Shown piece by piece: positions 37,295-44,632 of a stretch of DNA of 64,000 nucleotides (position 1 is the first letter of the stretch; the number at the start of each line of letters is the position of its first letter). A model generated the notes under the pieces. That model saw only the letters and a list, made by a program, of their open reading frames with translations. It was not told the DNA's origin and searched no databases. Origin of the DNA: Bradyrhizobium sp. CB2312 (lineage in GTDB: Bacteria; Pseudomonadota; Alphaproteobacteria; Rhizobiales; Xanthobacteraceae); contig NZ_CP121668.1 of NCBI RefSeq assembly GCF_029714425.1, positions 5,353,501 to 5,417,500 on the forward strand, given 5' to 3'. The position numbers and the translations under genes are program-made.

Positions 37295-38233
37295 CTACCC
37301 CGCCCGCGCCGCGCGGCGCAGCGCCTGCGGCGGCTGGCCGAAAGCCCGGATGAAGGCGCGCCGCATCCGCTCGGGATCGCGGAAGCCGGTCACCTCCGCG
37401 ACGAGCTCGATCGCCTCGCGCGAGGACTGCACGCGCTCGCGCGCGACCTCGAGCCGCAACCGCTCGATCGCTTTCGACGGCGTCGTGCCGGTCTCCGCGG
37501 CAAAGGCGCGGGCAAAATGCCGCGCGCTCATGCCGGCGCGATCGGCGAGGTCTTCCACCGTCAATGGCGCGTCGAGGTTTTCGCGGGCCCACGACAACAG
37601 CGCGCCGAAGCGGCCGTTCGGCGTCTTCAGCTCCAGCAGCGAGGAGAATTGCGACTGGCCGCCGCTGCGACGATGATAGAGCACGAGCTGCCGCGCGGTC
37701 GCTTGCGCGATCTCCTCGCCATGGTCCTCGGTGACCATCGCGAGCGCGAGGTCAATGCCGGCGCTGATGCCCGCCGAGGTCCAGACATTGCCGTCGCGGG
37801 TGAAGATCTGGTCCGGCTCGAACTTGACCTTGGGATAGCGCGCGACGAATTCGCGGGTGCGGCCCCAATGCGTGGTGGCGCGGCGGCCGTCGAGCAGGCC
37901 GGCCTCCGCAAGCACATAGGCGCCGGAGCAGACGCTGGCGACCCGAACGCCGCGCTTGGCGAGCCGCCGCACGAAAGCGAGCGTCGCAGGACAGCCCGCC
38001 GGAGCCGACACGCCCGCGCCGCCCGCCACGACCAGCGTCGTGATCGCATTCGCCGATTTGAAGTCGCGCGCCATCATCTCGACGCCGGACGAGCTGCGCA
38101 CGGGTCCCGCATTCAGCGCCAGCACCCGCAGCGCGAGCGGCTTGCCGCTGGCACGTGCCGCGATCTCGAACACCGAGATCGGGCCGGCCGCATCGAGCAG
38201 TTGGAAGTCGGGGAAGATCAGGATGCCGATCAT
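37295..38233 (-). CDS. GlxA-family regulator: DJ-1/PfpI domain fused to AraC helix-turn-helix
   Basis: 312 residues. Residues 1-175 form a DJ-1/PfpI domain ('IGILIFPDFQLLDAAGPISV', nucleophile-elbow cysteine in VASVCSGAYVLAEAG). Residues 205-305 hold two AraC-type helix-turn-helix units ('LTVEDLADRAGMSARHFARA' and 'VTGFRDPERMRRAFIRAFG'). Regulators of this group control amidase, arginine, choline or isonitrile catabolism. It is divergent (95-bp gap) from a stand-alone DJ-1/PfpI enzyme gene at 38329, its most likely target. ATG at 38233. Confidence 0.94.
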   Translation of the reverse strand: MIGILIFPDFQLLDAAGPISVFEIAARASGKPLALRVLALNAGPVRSSSGVEMMARDFKSANAITTLVVAGGAGVSAPAGCPATLAFVRRLAKRGVRVASVCSGAYVLAEAGLLDGRRATTHWGRTREFVARYPKVKFEPDQIFTRDGNVWTSAGISAGIDLALAMVTEDHGEEIAQATARQLVLYHRRSGGQSQFSSLLELKTPNGRFGALLSWARENLDAPLTVEDLADRAGMSARHFARAFAAETGTTPSKAIERLRLEVARERVQSSREAIELVAEVTGFRDPERMRRAFIRAFGQPPQALRRAARAG

Positions 38234-38328
38234 GGTTCATGTCCGAAAGCGAGGGAAATACGCCATTTTGGACGGAAGGGCATCATGAGAGGCTGCGTCC
38301 GTCAAGCTTATCTTTGGAGGACCTGCCC

Positions 38329-39015
38329 ATGTCGTCTCCGCTCCAGATCGGTCTGCTGGTGTTTCCGCACGTCACCCAGCTCGACTTCACCGGTCCGCTG
38401 CAGGTGTTTTCGTCCGTCCCCGGCGCGACCGTGCACCTGATCTGGAAGACGCTGGCCCCGGTGCCGAGCGATTCCGTGCTGATGCTGACCCCGACCATCA
38501 CCTTCGCCGACTGCCCGCAACTGGATGTGATCTGCATTCCCGGCGGCTTCGGCACCGACGCGCTCCTCAACGACGAGGAGACTCTCGACTTCGTGCGCAA
38601 GCAGGCCACCAGCGCCAAATTCGTCACCTCGGTCTGCACGGGATCGCTGGTGCTGGGCGCGGCCGGGCTCCTGAAGGGCTACAACGCCGCGACCCATTGG
38701 AGTGCGATGGAGATGCTGGCGCTGTTCGGCGCGACGCCCACCAAGACGCGCGTCTGCGTCGATCGCAACCGCGTCACCGGCGGCGGCGTCACCGCAGGAA
38801 TTGATTTCGCCTTGAAGCTGGTATCGCTGCTGGTCGATCGCACCACCGCGGAAGCCGTGCAGCTCCGCCTCGAATACAATCCCGCGCCCCCCTTCAACGC
38901 CGGCTCGCCGGATACGGCTCCGGCCGAGGTGCTCGCGCTCATGAAGGAGCGGGTCGCACCATGGCAGGCGCGGCGGCTCGAAGCCGCGAAGCGCGCAGCC
39001 GAAAGGGTGATGTAG
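38329..39015 (+). CDS. DJ-1/PfpI family protein (isonitrile hydratase-like)
   Basis: 228 residues; ATG at 38329 with GGAGG 8 bases upstream. DJ-1/PfpI fold starting 'LQIGLLVFPHVTQLDFTGPL', with catalytic Cys103 in [17 protein letters not shown] and the 'ATHWSAMEML' segment typical of the InhA/isonitrile hydratase branch. Isonitrile hydratase converts isonitriles to N-substituted formamides; other members are glyoxalases or amidases, so the reaction is tentative. It is divergent from the GlxA-type regulator, a pairing in which the regulator sensor domain and the enzyme share the same fold. A GST gene follows after 167 bp. Confidence 0.85.
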   Translation: MSSPLQIGLLVFPHVTQLDFTGPLQVFSSVPGATVHLIWKTLAPVPSDSVLMLTPTITFADCPQLDVICIPGGFGTDALLNDEETLDFVRKQATSAKFVTSVCTGSLVLGAAGLLKGYNAATHWSAMEMLALFGATPTKTRVCVDRNRVTGGGVTAGIDFALKLVSLLVDRTTAEAVQLRLEYNPAPPFNAGSPDTAPAEVLALMKERVAPWQARRLEAAKRAAERVM

Positions 39016-39182
39016 CCCTTGGTCTTGCGTCCCGGACATTGTGCAGCACGTTCGAGCGATGCGAAGCATCGCCCGAACTGACGCTGCTGACACGACGCTG
39101 TCAGGAGCCTGTCGCGACACTCCGGCTGCGGCCGCCACGCCCTTTGGCAGTTTCCGGTCGGTGCGCACAGGAGGACCTGACC

Positions 39183-39836
39183 ATGGCGCGATACCGGCTG
39201 CACTGTGTGGGAGCTTCGGGCAATTCGTTCAAGGTCGCGCTATTCCTCAACTGCGCCGGGCTCGACTGGGAGCCGGTCGGCGTCGACTTCGCCGGCGGTG
39301 AGACCCGCAGCCCCGACTGGCGGGCCGCAACCAACGTCATGGGCGAAGTCCCGGTGCTGGAGATCGACGGCCGGCAGATGAGCCAGTCGGGTGCGATCCT
39401 GCTGTGGCTCGCCGAAACTCACGGCGTGTTCGCTCCGACGCACGAAGAGAGGTTCGAGACGGCGCGCTGGCTGCTGTTCGACAACCACAAATTCACGGGG
39501 AATTTTGCGCCGCACCGGTATCAGCGCTGCTTCATGCCGGAGCCGGCCCACCCGGCCGTGCTCGCTTTTCTGCGCGCGCGGACCGAGAGCGCGTTCTCGA
39601 TTGTCGACAGACATCTCTCAGACCGCCGCTTCATGCTGGGCGACCGGCCCACGATCGTCGATTTCTCGCTGCTCGGCTATTTGTACTATCCGAGGGAGGA
39701 GACAGGTTTCGATCTCGCCGCGGCCTTCCCGGCCATTGATGCCTGGCGCCGACGCATCGCCGAACTGCCAGGCTGGAAGCCGCCTTACGAGATGATGCCC
39801 GTCGGCAACTCACCACCCCTGCATCTCCATTTCTGA
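39183..39836 (+). CDS. Glutathione S-transferase family protein
   Basis: 217 residues. N-terminal thioredoxin-like domain (1-80) with 'GEVPVLEIDGRQMSQSGAIL', the glutathione-binding cis-Pro and Ser/Glu-Ser segment; C-terminal all-helical domain (90-210) with the 'RFMLGDRPTIVDFSLLGYL' N-capping motif. A GASGNSFKV sequence near residues 10-18 may supply the activating Ser, suggesting a zeta/theta/phi-like bacterial type. It conjugates or isomerises electrophiles with glutathione. A terminator follows at 39872. Confidence 0.9.
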   Translation: MARYRLHCVGASGNSFKVALFLNCAGLDWEPVGVDFAGGETRSPDWRAATNVMGEVPVLEIDGRQMSQSGAILLWLAETHGVFAPTHEERFETARWLLFDNHKFTGNFAPHRYQRCFMPEPAHPAVLAFLRARTESAFSIVDRHLSDRRFMLGDRPTIVDFSLLGYLYYPREETGFDLAAAFPAIDAWRRRIAELPGWKPPYEMMPVGNSPPLHLHF

Positions 39837-39871
39837 GAAGCGAGCAACGAACAGGAAATCAGATCAAAGAA

Positions 39872-39903
39872 AAAGGCCGCTCGATTTCCCGAGCGGCCTT
39901 TCC
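39872..39903 (+). terminator. Rho-independent terminator of the GST gene
   Basis: AAAGGCCGCTCG, loop ATTTCC, CGAGCGGCCTTT followed by CCTGTTT: a 12-bp stem starting 36 bases after the stop. A closely similar copy lies at 40778-40809. Confidence 0.9.
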
Positions 39904-40021
39904 TGTTTCACGGCGGCGACACATCCACATCGGGCGCAGGCGTTCCACCTTCGGTGGTGGAACTGAGGTTTTGGGGGGCGAGTTATATCCTCACGAAACT
40001 TACAGCATCCGGAGCGCAATC

Positions 40022-40741
40022 ATGGAGCATCTCCGCTACCCCAACGAAAGCACCGAGTATCGTGCCGCGCGAAACGCGTTGCTGGATGAGGAGATTGCCC
40101 TCCGGGCTCAGATTGAGGCCGTTTCGGCCAAGCGTCGCGCGCTGCCGCTCGGCGGCGAGGTACCCCAAGATTACGTCTTCGAACGCATCGGCAAAACGAG
40201 CATGCCGGAACAGGTCAGGATGTCGGAGTTGTTCGGCCCGCATGACACGCTGATCCTGTACAGCTTCATGTATGGGCCGGAGCGCGAGCTGCCCTGCCCC
40301 GGCTGCACCCATTTGCTTGACGGGCTCGACGGCGCCGCACGGCATGTCGGGGAGCGCGCCGCGCTTCACATCGTTGCGAAATCACCGATCGCGCGCCTCG
40401 CCGCCTGGGCCCACGAACGCGGTTGGGAACATCTGTCGCTGCTGTCCACTGCCGGCAACAGCTTTGATGCGGACTACTTCGGCGACACCTCGAAATTCCC
40501 CAAGGGCATGCGCGCGCAGCACAACGTTCCCGAGGGGCAGAATTGGGATGAGACGATCTTCAATGTCTTCAGGAAAGCGAATGGCAAGATCAGGCACTTC
40601 TGGGGCTCGGAGATGAGCTTCGCGCCGTCCGCGCCAAAGCAGCATCATCGCGCCGGTGATCTGGTCGATCCGCTCTGGGGCCTGCTCGACATGACGCCTG
40701 AAGGCCGCGGCGACTTCTTCCCGAAGGTGCGTTACGACTGA
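40022..40741 (+). CDS. DUF899 thioredoxin-like protein
   Basis: 239 residues from the ATG at 40022; 17 extra upstream codons lack a start signal. The DUF899 layout is clear: N-terminal helix 'STEYRAARNALLDEEIALR', then 'LILYSFMYGPER', a CPGC motif (Cys92, Cys95) in the position of a thioredoxin active site, and the typical 'TFNVFRK'-like core seen here as TIFNVFRKANGKIRHFWGSE. DUF899 proteins have a thioredoxin fold but unproven chemistry. No export signal. It is followed by a terminator that is near-identical to the one after the GST gene. Confidence 0.9.
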   Translation: MEHLRYPNESTEYRAARNALLDEEIALRAQIEAVSAKRRALPLGGEVPQDYVFERIGKTSMPEQVRMSELFGPHDTLILYSFMYGPERELPCPGCTHLLDGLDGAARHVGERAALHIVAKSPIARLAAWAHERGWEHLSLLSTAGNSFDADYFGDTSKFPKGMRAQHNVPEGQNWDETIFNVFRKANGKIRHFWGSEMSFAPSAPKQHHRAGDLVDPLWGLLDMTPEGRGDFFPKVRYD

Positions 40742-41106
40742 GGCGCACAAACCGGCTGAAGAATTGCCATCAAAGAAAAAGGCCGCCCGGTTTCCCAGGC
40801 GGCCTTTCCTTTCTTACGGCGGCGCACATTCACATCGGGCGATTTCGGAACTTCCAGACCGGGGGCCTATCTCCCGATCGAGTCCTTGCTCGGCGGCCGC
40901 TGCATCTCGGGACAGTCGCGAACTGTTGCCCGAACCGAACGCGATGGTTTCCCATCTCCGTAAGATGGGACCATTGAGCCGCATCGCTCGCGCCGGCGCA
41001 ACGACGGCGCAACCGCCATCCCCGCTGTTCCCGTTGTCCACAGCGGCGTGAGGCGGATGCTTATGCATCCACCCTTGATGATGAAGATTCGCGTCGGGGC
41101 GGACGA
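40742..41106. other. Intergenic 365 bp between convergent DUF899 and ndufa12
   Basis: Apart from the duplicated terminator segment at 40769-40841, I see nothing definite. A plus-strand frame (40764-41051) starts inside the terminator, has no ribosome-binding site and reads as low-complexity Ser/Pro/Arg, so it is not called. Confidence 0.5.
40778..40809 (+). terminator. Rho-independent terminator of the DUF899 gene
   Basis: AAAGGCCGCC ... GGCGGCCTTT then CCTTTC, 37 bases after the stop. It belongs to a 73-nt segment duplicated from, or to, 39863-39936. Confidence 0.88.
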
Positions 41107-41514
41107 CTAGCCGGGGGTCCAGGGCTGATAGTCGCCGGTCGCCTTCGGCCGGCGACCGCTGGCAAGCGTCGAACCCGAGGGCCGGTAGGCCTTGGCCGTG
41201 CCGGTGAGATTCGGCTGGTGCGGCTTCTCCCACTCGCGCGGCTGGTAGTTGGTCGCGGTCGGCGGGGTGTCGACGACGTGATGGATCCAGCCGTGCCAGG
41301 ACGGCGGGATGCGGCTCGCCTCGGCATAGCCGTTATAGATCACCCAGCGCCGCTCGAAGCCCAGTGTCGGATCGATCGCCCCGCCGCGGGTGCGATAGTA
41401 GCGGTTGCCCTGCTCGTCCTCACCGACCAGCTCGCCGTACCGGCTGGTCCAGAGCTGGGTGCCAAAGGTCTGGCCATTCCACCAGGTGAAGAACTTCAGA
41501 AGGAATTGTTTCAT
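41107..41514 (-). CDS. ndufa12: NADH:ubiquinone oxidoreductase subunit NDUFA12 homologue
   Basis: 135 residues from the ATG at 41514, giving the canonical start MKQFLLKFFTWWNGQTFGTQ; an upstream ATG at 41601 adds unrelated residues. The family core follows: 'GELVGEDEQGNRYYRTRGG', 'ERRWVIYNGYAEASRIPP', 'WHGWIHH', then a Pro-rich tail with 'PHQPNLTGTAKAYRP'. It is the bacterial counterpart of mitochondrial complex I accessory subunit NDUFA12 (B17.2), found in alphaproteobacteria and thought to stabilise or assemble complex I. The remaining complex I genes are not in the window; this gene normally travels with DUF2155 and aat. Confidence 0.94.
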   Translation of the reverse strand: MKQFLLKFFTWWNGQTFGTQLWTSRYGELVGEDEQGNRYYRTRGGAIDPTLGFERRWVIYNGYAEASRIPPSWHGWIHHVVDTPPTATNYQPREWEKPHQPNLTGTAKAYRPSGSTLASGRRPKATGDYQPWTPG

Positions 41515-41715
41515 GCGGCAAGGGCCCTGCTTCGTGGGGCCCTGATGCCATCCGGACGCCGAAATGTCCAGTTCGGCCGGCGGGGGCCGTCCCCTCGACA
41601 AATGCGGGGTGCTCCGGCCCGCCGGCCCCGCCGCAAATCGGTCGTGATCCGTTCATGCCGGGTACAGCGCCGAGGTGAGAGGCTCGCTGCACACACGCAC
41701 ACCAGCGTGATCCCT

Positions 41716-41740
41716 GGAACCAGCGCTGTTTCATCGGGTT
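41716..41740 (+). promoter_or_regulatory. Weak EcfG-like promoter candidate
   Basis: GGAAC (41716-41720), 16 bases, then GGTT (41737-41740), one mismatch to the CGTT of the general stress consensus. It lies 26 bases before the start of the BA14K-like gene, which leaves a short but possible leader. Much weaker than the site at 25506. Confidence 0.3.
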
Positions 41741-41766
41741 GGCTTTTCCGGGAAAGGAGTTTGATC

Positions 41767-42384
41767 ATGAACAGTCTGAAGGTTTTGAGTGCCGCTGCGG
41801 CAGTGGCGTTGATGCTTCCGTTGGCGAGCCCGAGCTTCGCCCAGGGCCGCCCGGCCGCGGGTGGTGGCGGAGGAGCCCATTTCGGCGGTGGTGGCGGTGC
41901 TCACTTCGGTGGTGGTGGTGGCCCCCGCATGGGCGGCGGCTTCGCCGCTGGTCCACGGGTCGCCGGCGGTGGCGCCGGTTTCGCGGCTGGCGCAGCCATG
42001 CGCCCGAGCGCCGGCGTCGCCATGCGTCCAGGCGCAGGAGCCACGTTTGGCGGCGGCCGTCCGGTCGCAGCTGCGGGCGGCAATTGGCACGGCGGCGGCG
42101 GCAATTGGAGCGGTAACCGCTGGCATCATCGTGGCGGCGGCTTCTGGCCGGGGTTCGCGGCCGGCGCCGCGATCGGCGGCCTAGGCTCCTACGCCTATTA
42201 CGGCGGCGGCTATTACGATGACCCCTATTACTACGGCGACTCCTACTATGATGAGCCGTCAGTCGCGGTGGTGCCCGACACCGGCGGCGACTCCTCCGCT
42301 TATTGCGCGCAGCGCTACAAGTCTTACGACCCGGCCTCGGGCACGTATCTTGGCTATGATGGCCAGCGTCATCCCTGCCCGTAA
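41767..42384 (+). CDS. Secreted Gly-rich protein with BA14K-like C-terminus
   Basis: 205 residues. ATG at 41767 with AAGGAG 8 bases upstream. Signal peptide 1-25 (ending SFA). Residues 28-120 are Gly/Ala-rich with repeated GGGGAHFGG-type units; 120-170 are Gly/Tyr/His-rich with a short hydrophobic stretch. The C-terminal 27 residues ('YCAQRYKSYDPASGTYLGYD', then GQRHPCP) match the BA14K motif, a lectin-like immunoreactive protein described first in Brucella. Two Cys in that motif likely form a disulfide. Likely role: envelope or surface protein; exact role unknown. A hairpin at 42407 ends the gene. Confidence 0.88.
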   Translation: MNSLKVLSAAAAVALMLPLASPSFAQGRPAAGGGGGAHFGGGGGAHFGGGGGPRMGGGFAAGPRVAGGGAGFAAGAAMRPSAGVAMRPGAGATFGGGRPVAAAGGNWHGGGGNWSGNRWHHRGGGFWPGFAAGAAIGGLGSYAYYGGGYYDDPYYYGDSYYDEPSVAVVPDTGGDSSAYCAQRYKSYDPASGTYLGYDGQRHPCP

Positions 42385-42406
42385 GGCGACCTGAACAACG
42401 CGATGA

Positions 42407-42446
42407 GTGGGCGGTGCCGGTGAACGACCGGCGCCGCCCACGCTTT
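42407..42446. terminator. Hairpin between convergent BA14K-like and LuxR-type genes
   Basis: GTGGGCGGTGCCGGT, 5-base loop, ACCGGCGCCGCCCAC: a 15-bp stem with one G-T pair, followed on the plus strand by GCTTTCC. It lies 22 bases after the plus-strand stop and could end transcription from either side. Confidence 0.55.
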
Positions 42447-42489
42447 CCGAGCCGGTCGGACTCCGCGAGCTCATCCGGCGCCGAAGCCG

Positions 42490-43629
42490 TCACTGTCCGT
42501 GGTCCGTTTCCCCGATCCGCACGCTGCCGATTGCCGCGATCAAGCCGGCAAGCTCAGCCTGGCGGCCGGTGCCCGTCTTGGCGAAGACGCGACGCAGATG
42601 CGTCTTGATGGTGTTGGGCGACAGCTTCAGCGATTGCGCGGTCTCCAGGACCGTATTCCCTGACGAGGCCGCAAGGGCCACCCGCGCCTCGGCATGCGTC
42701 AGGCCATAGGCGTCCATGATCTGCCCGAGCGGAATCGATCGCCGGTTGGCGGGATCGACGACGAACAGCAGTACGGCGGCATCCTTCACACCGGCATCCG
42801 ATAGCCGACCGAGATCCTTGCTCCGGATCGCGGAGACCAGAATGGTCAGCAGGCGGCCGTCGAGAGGGCGCGGCAGGCTCATGGTGCCGCCGGCCCCGCC
42901 CTGGAGCGCGGCGCGGATCAGCTCGCTCAGCCGCTGCGAATGTGCGGGCGAATGCGTCCCGACTGATTGATGCAGACGCAGCACGCCCTCCTCCGCCATG
43001 CGGCGGGCGGCACCGTTGGCAAACAGCACCCGCGCCCTGCGGTCGAGCACGGCGACGCCGTCGGCAAGCCGGTCGAGGACATTGAATGCAGCCTGCTGCA
43101 TGGCGAGGTAGCCGTCGATCCGGAACCCGAGCGTCACCGACCGGCACAGATGCGGAGCCAGCCATTCCAGCAGCCGCTGCTCGTCGGGATCGAACGGCCC
43201 CAGCCGCGCGCTGCGACACATATTGAAGGCGGCACGAAAATCATCGCGCGCCGCAAGCGCCATCATTCCGTTGTGGCCGATCTCCTGCGGCCGCAGCACC
43301 TCGTCATAGAACGCGGACGACTGCAGCTCTCCCAGTGAGATGGCTTCGTCGGACAGCACCAGCCGGCCAACAGGCTGGTTCTCCATGTATTGCGACCACG
43401 GATTCTGCATATGCCGCTCCTGATAGGTGCGGTTGCATTCCTCGTTGAGGCGGCCGTTGAAATCGAAATAGACCCGCTCTGCGGTGAGGGACTGACCGAA
43501 CAGGATGCCGCCCTCGCTGCGCGTCAGATCGGCGATCGCCGTGAGCACATGCGGCCAGAGCGCGTTTTCCGCCGCAGCGTCGTAAATGAGGTCGAGGATC
43601 TTCTCGATCTTGCCACTGGAGAAATTCAA
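42490..43629 (-). CDS. LuxR-type transcriptional regulator with PAS-like sensor region
   Basis: 379 residues if started at the TTG at 43629, which follows GGGGG and begins LNFSSGKIEKILDLIYDAA, as in related proteins; an ATG at 43782 gives 430 residues with a non-homologous start. Residues 1-200 form an alpha/beta sensor region, 200-300 a PAS-like segment ('LDRLADGVAVLDRRARVLFA'), and 315-372 a LuxR helix-turn-helix ('LTHAEARVALAASSGNTVLE', 'LKLSPNTIKTHLRRVFAKTG'). No REC domain, so the ligand is probably sensed directly. Target unknown; the neighbouring BA14K-like gene is convergent. The stop lies 105 bp from its end. Confidence 0.87.
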   Translation of the reverse strand: MNFSSGKIEKILDLIYDAAAENALWPHVLTAIADLTRSEGGILFGQSLTAERVYFDFNGRLNEECNRTYQERHMQNPWSQYMENQPVGRLVLSDEAISLGELQSSAFYDEVLRPQEIGHNGMMALAARDDFRAAFNMCRSARLGPFDPDEQRLLEWLAPHLCRSVTLGFRIDGYLAMQQAAFNVLDRLADGVAVLDRRARVLFANGAARRMAEEGVLRLHQSVGTHSPAHSQRLSELIRAALQGGAGGTMSLPRPLDGRLLTILVSAIRSKDLGRLSDAGVKDAAVLLFVVDPANRRSIPLGQIMDAYGLTHAEARVALAASSGNTVLETAQSLKLSPNTIKTHLRRVFAKTGTGRQAELAGLIAAIGSVRIGETDHGQ

Positions 43630-44218
43630 AGTACCCCCCGCCCGAGGGCCGCCGGGTGCCAACAACTTGTTCGTGCAATCTAGGGAAGCAATATGATGAT
43701 ATGGCGACTCGCGGCAGGATGCCTCACCCAATGAGGTGAGAGACGCTCGACGCCGGTCAAATCTCCGTTTTGAGGCGGACATCGAAGTCGCTGCCTACTA
43801 ATCAGGCGAAGAGCTGCTCCATGGGTACAAGCTCAACCAAGGTTGCTTGCGCCTCCGCTGCAAATCCTTATGGCGGGCGGATCATTCGCCAACATTGAAC
43901 GCGGAGGTCGCGAAGGAAGGCCTCGGAGTGCGCCTCGAGGCGGACTTGAATGGAAGCTGCCGTTTGTACGCGGCATGACAGGTCCCGACACCTTGCCTCA
44001 AGCTTTCGTCGAACCTTGTCACAATTCGCGTCCCGAATTGCCTCCGGTCGACGGACGTCAGTGAAACGCCGATGCCCGGTGTCGACCCGATGGAACCCGC
44101 TGGACTGCCTATGCACCACGCCGTGCATATCTACATCGCTCCAATCCAAAATTGACCCGACCCACGATTCGCGGATATCACAAATACCGATGGGGACTTC
44201 GATTTGCTGGGAAGTGTC
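43630..44218. other. 589-bp region without a supported gene
   Basis: It separates the divergent LuxR-type gene and the two-component pair. Frames here are short, lack start signals or are shadows of the response regulator. A perfect small palindrome TATGCAC-N6-GTGCATA at 44110-44129 lies 90 bases before the response regulator and could be an operator. Base composition is somewhat lower in GC than nearby genes. Confidence 0.45.
44110..44129. promoter_or_regulatory. Small palindrome, possible operator
   Basis: TATGCAC, six bases, GTGCATA: a perfect 7-bp inverted repeat between the LuxR-type gene and the response regulator gene. No known regulator consensus is matched with certainty. Confidence 0.3.
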
Positions 44219-44632
44219 ATGCCGCGTATCCTCGTGGTAGATGACGATCCGATGGTCGGCGCGACCATCGAGGTCCTCCTCCAACGTCAGGGCTTCGACG
44301 TCACGCTGGCCGACGGCGGCGAAACGGGACTGGCCGCGCTGGAAGCGCAGGCCTATGACGTGATGCTGGTCGACATCTTCATGCCGCATATGCGCGGCTT
44401 CGAGTCCATCCGCATCTTTCACGAGCGCGCGCCGTCCGTGCCGCTGATCGCGATGTCCGGCTACGCCTTCGCATCGTCCGCCTCGCCCTCGCCCGATTTC
44501 CTCCGCATGGCGCTGGAGCTCGGTGCGACGCGCTGCCTGCGCAAGCCGTTCACGCCCGACGCGCTGCTGACCACGATCCGGGAATGCCTCGGCGCGGCGG
44601 CCTTGCCGAAGGATCAGAAAGAAGCACCTTGA
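44219..44632 (+). CDS. Single-domain response regulator
   Basis: 137 residues. ATG at 44219 with GGGAAG 5 bases upstream. REC domain only: acidic 'VVDDDPMV', phosphoacceptor Asp52 in MLVDIFMPHMRG, Ser in 'AMSGYAF' and Lys in 'LRKPFTPD'. The stop codon overlaps the TTG start of the hybrid kinase gene (TTGA), so the two are co-translated. It probably exchanges phosphate with that kinase, perhaps as a shuttle or sink. Confidence 0.94.
   Translation: MPRILVVDDDPMVGATIEVLLQRQGFDVTLADGGETGLAALEAQAYDVMLVDIFMPHMRGFESIRIFHERAPSVPLIAMSGYAFASSASPSPDFLRMALELGATRCLRKPFTPDALLTTIRECLGAAALPKDQKEAP

Noticed and set aside
40764..41051. 95-codon plus-strand frame after the DUF899 gene
   Set aside because: It starts inside a terminator, has no ribosome-binding site and is low complexity.
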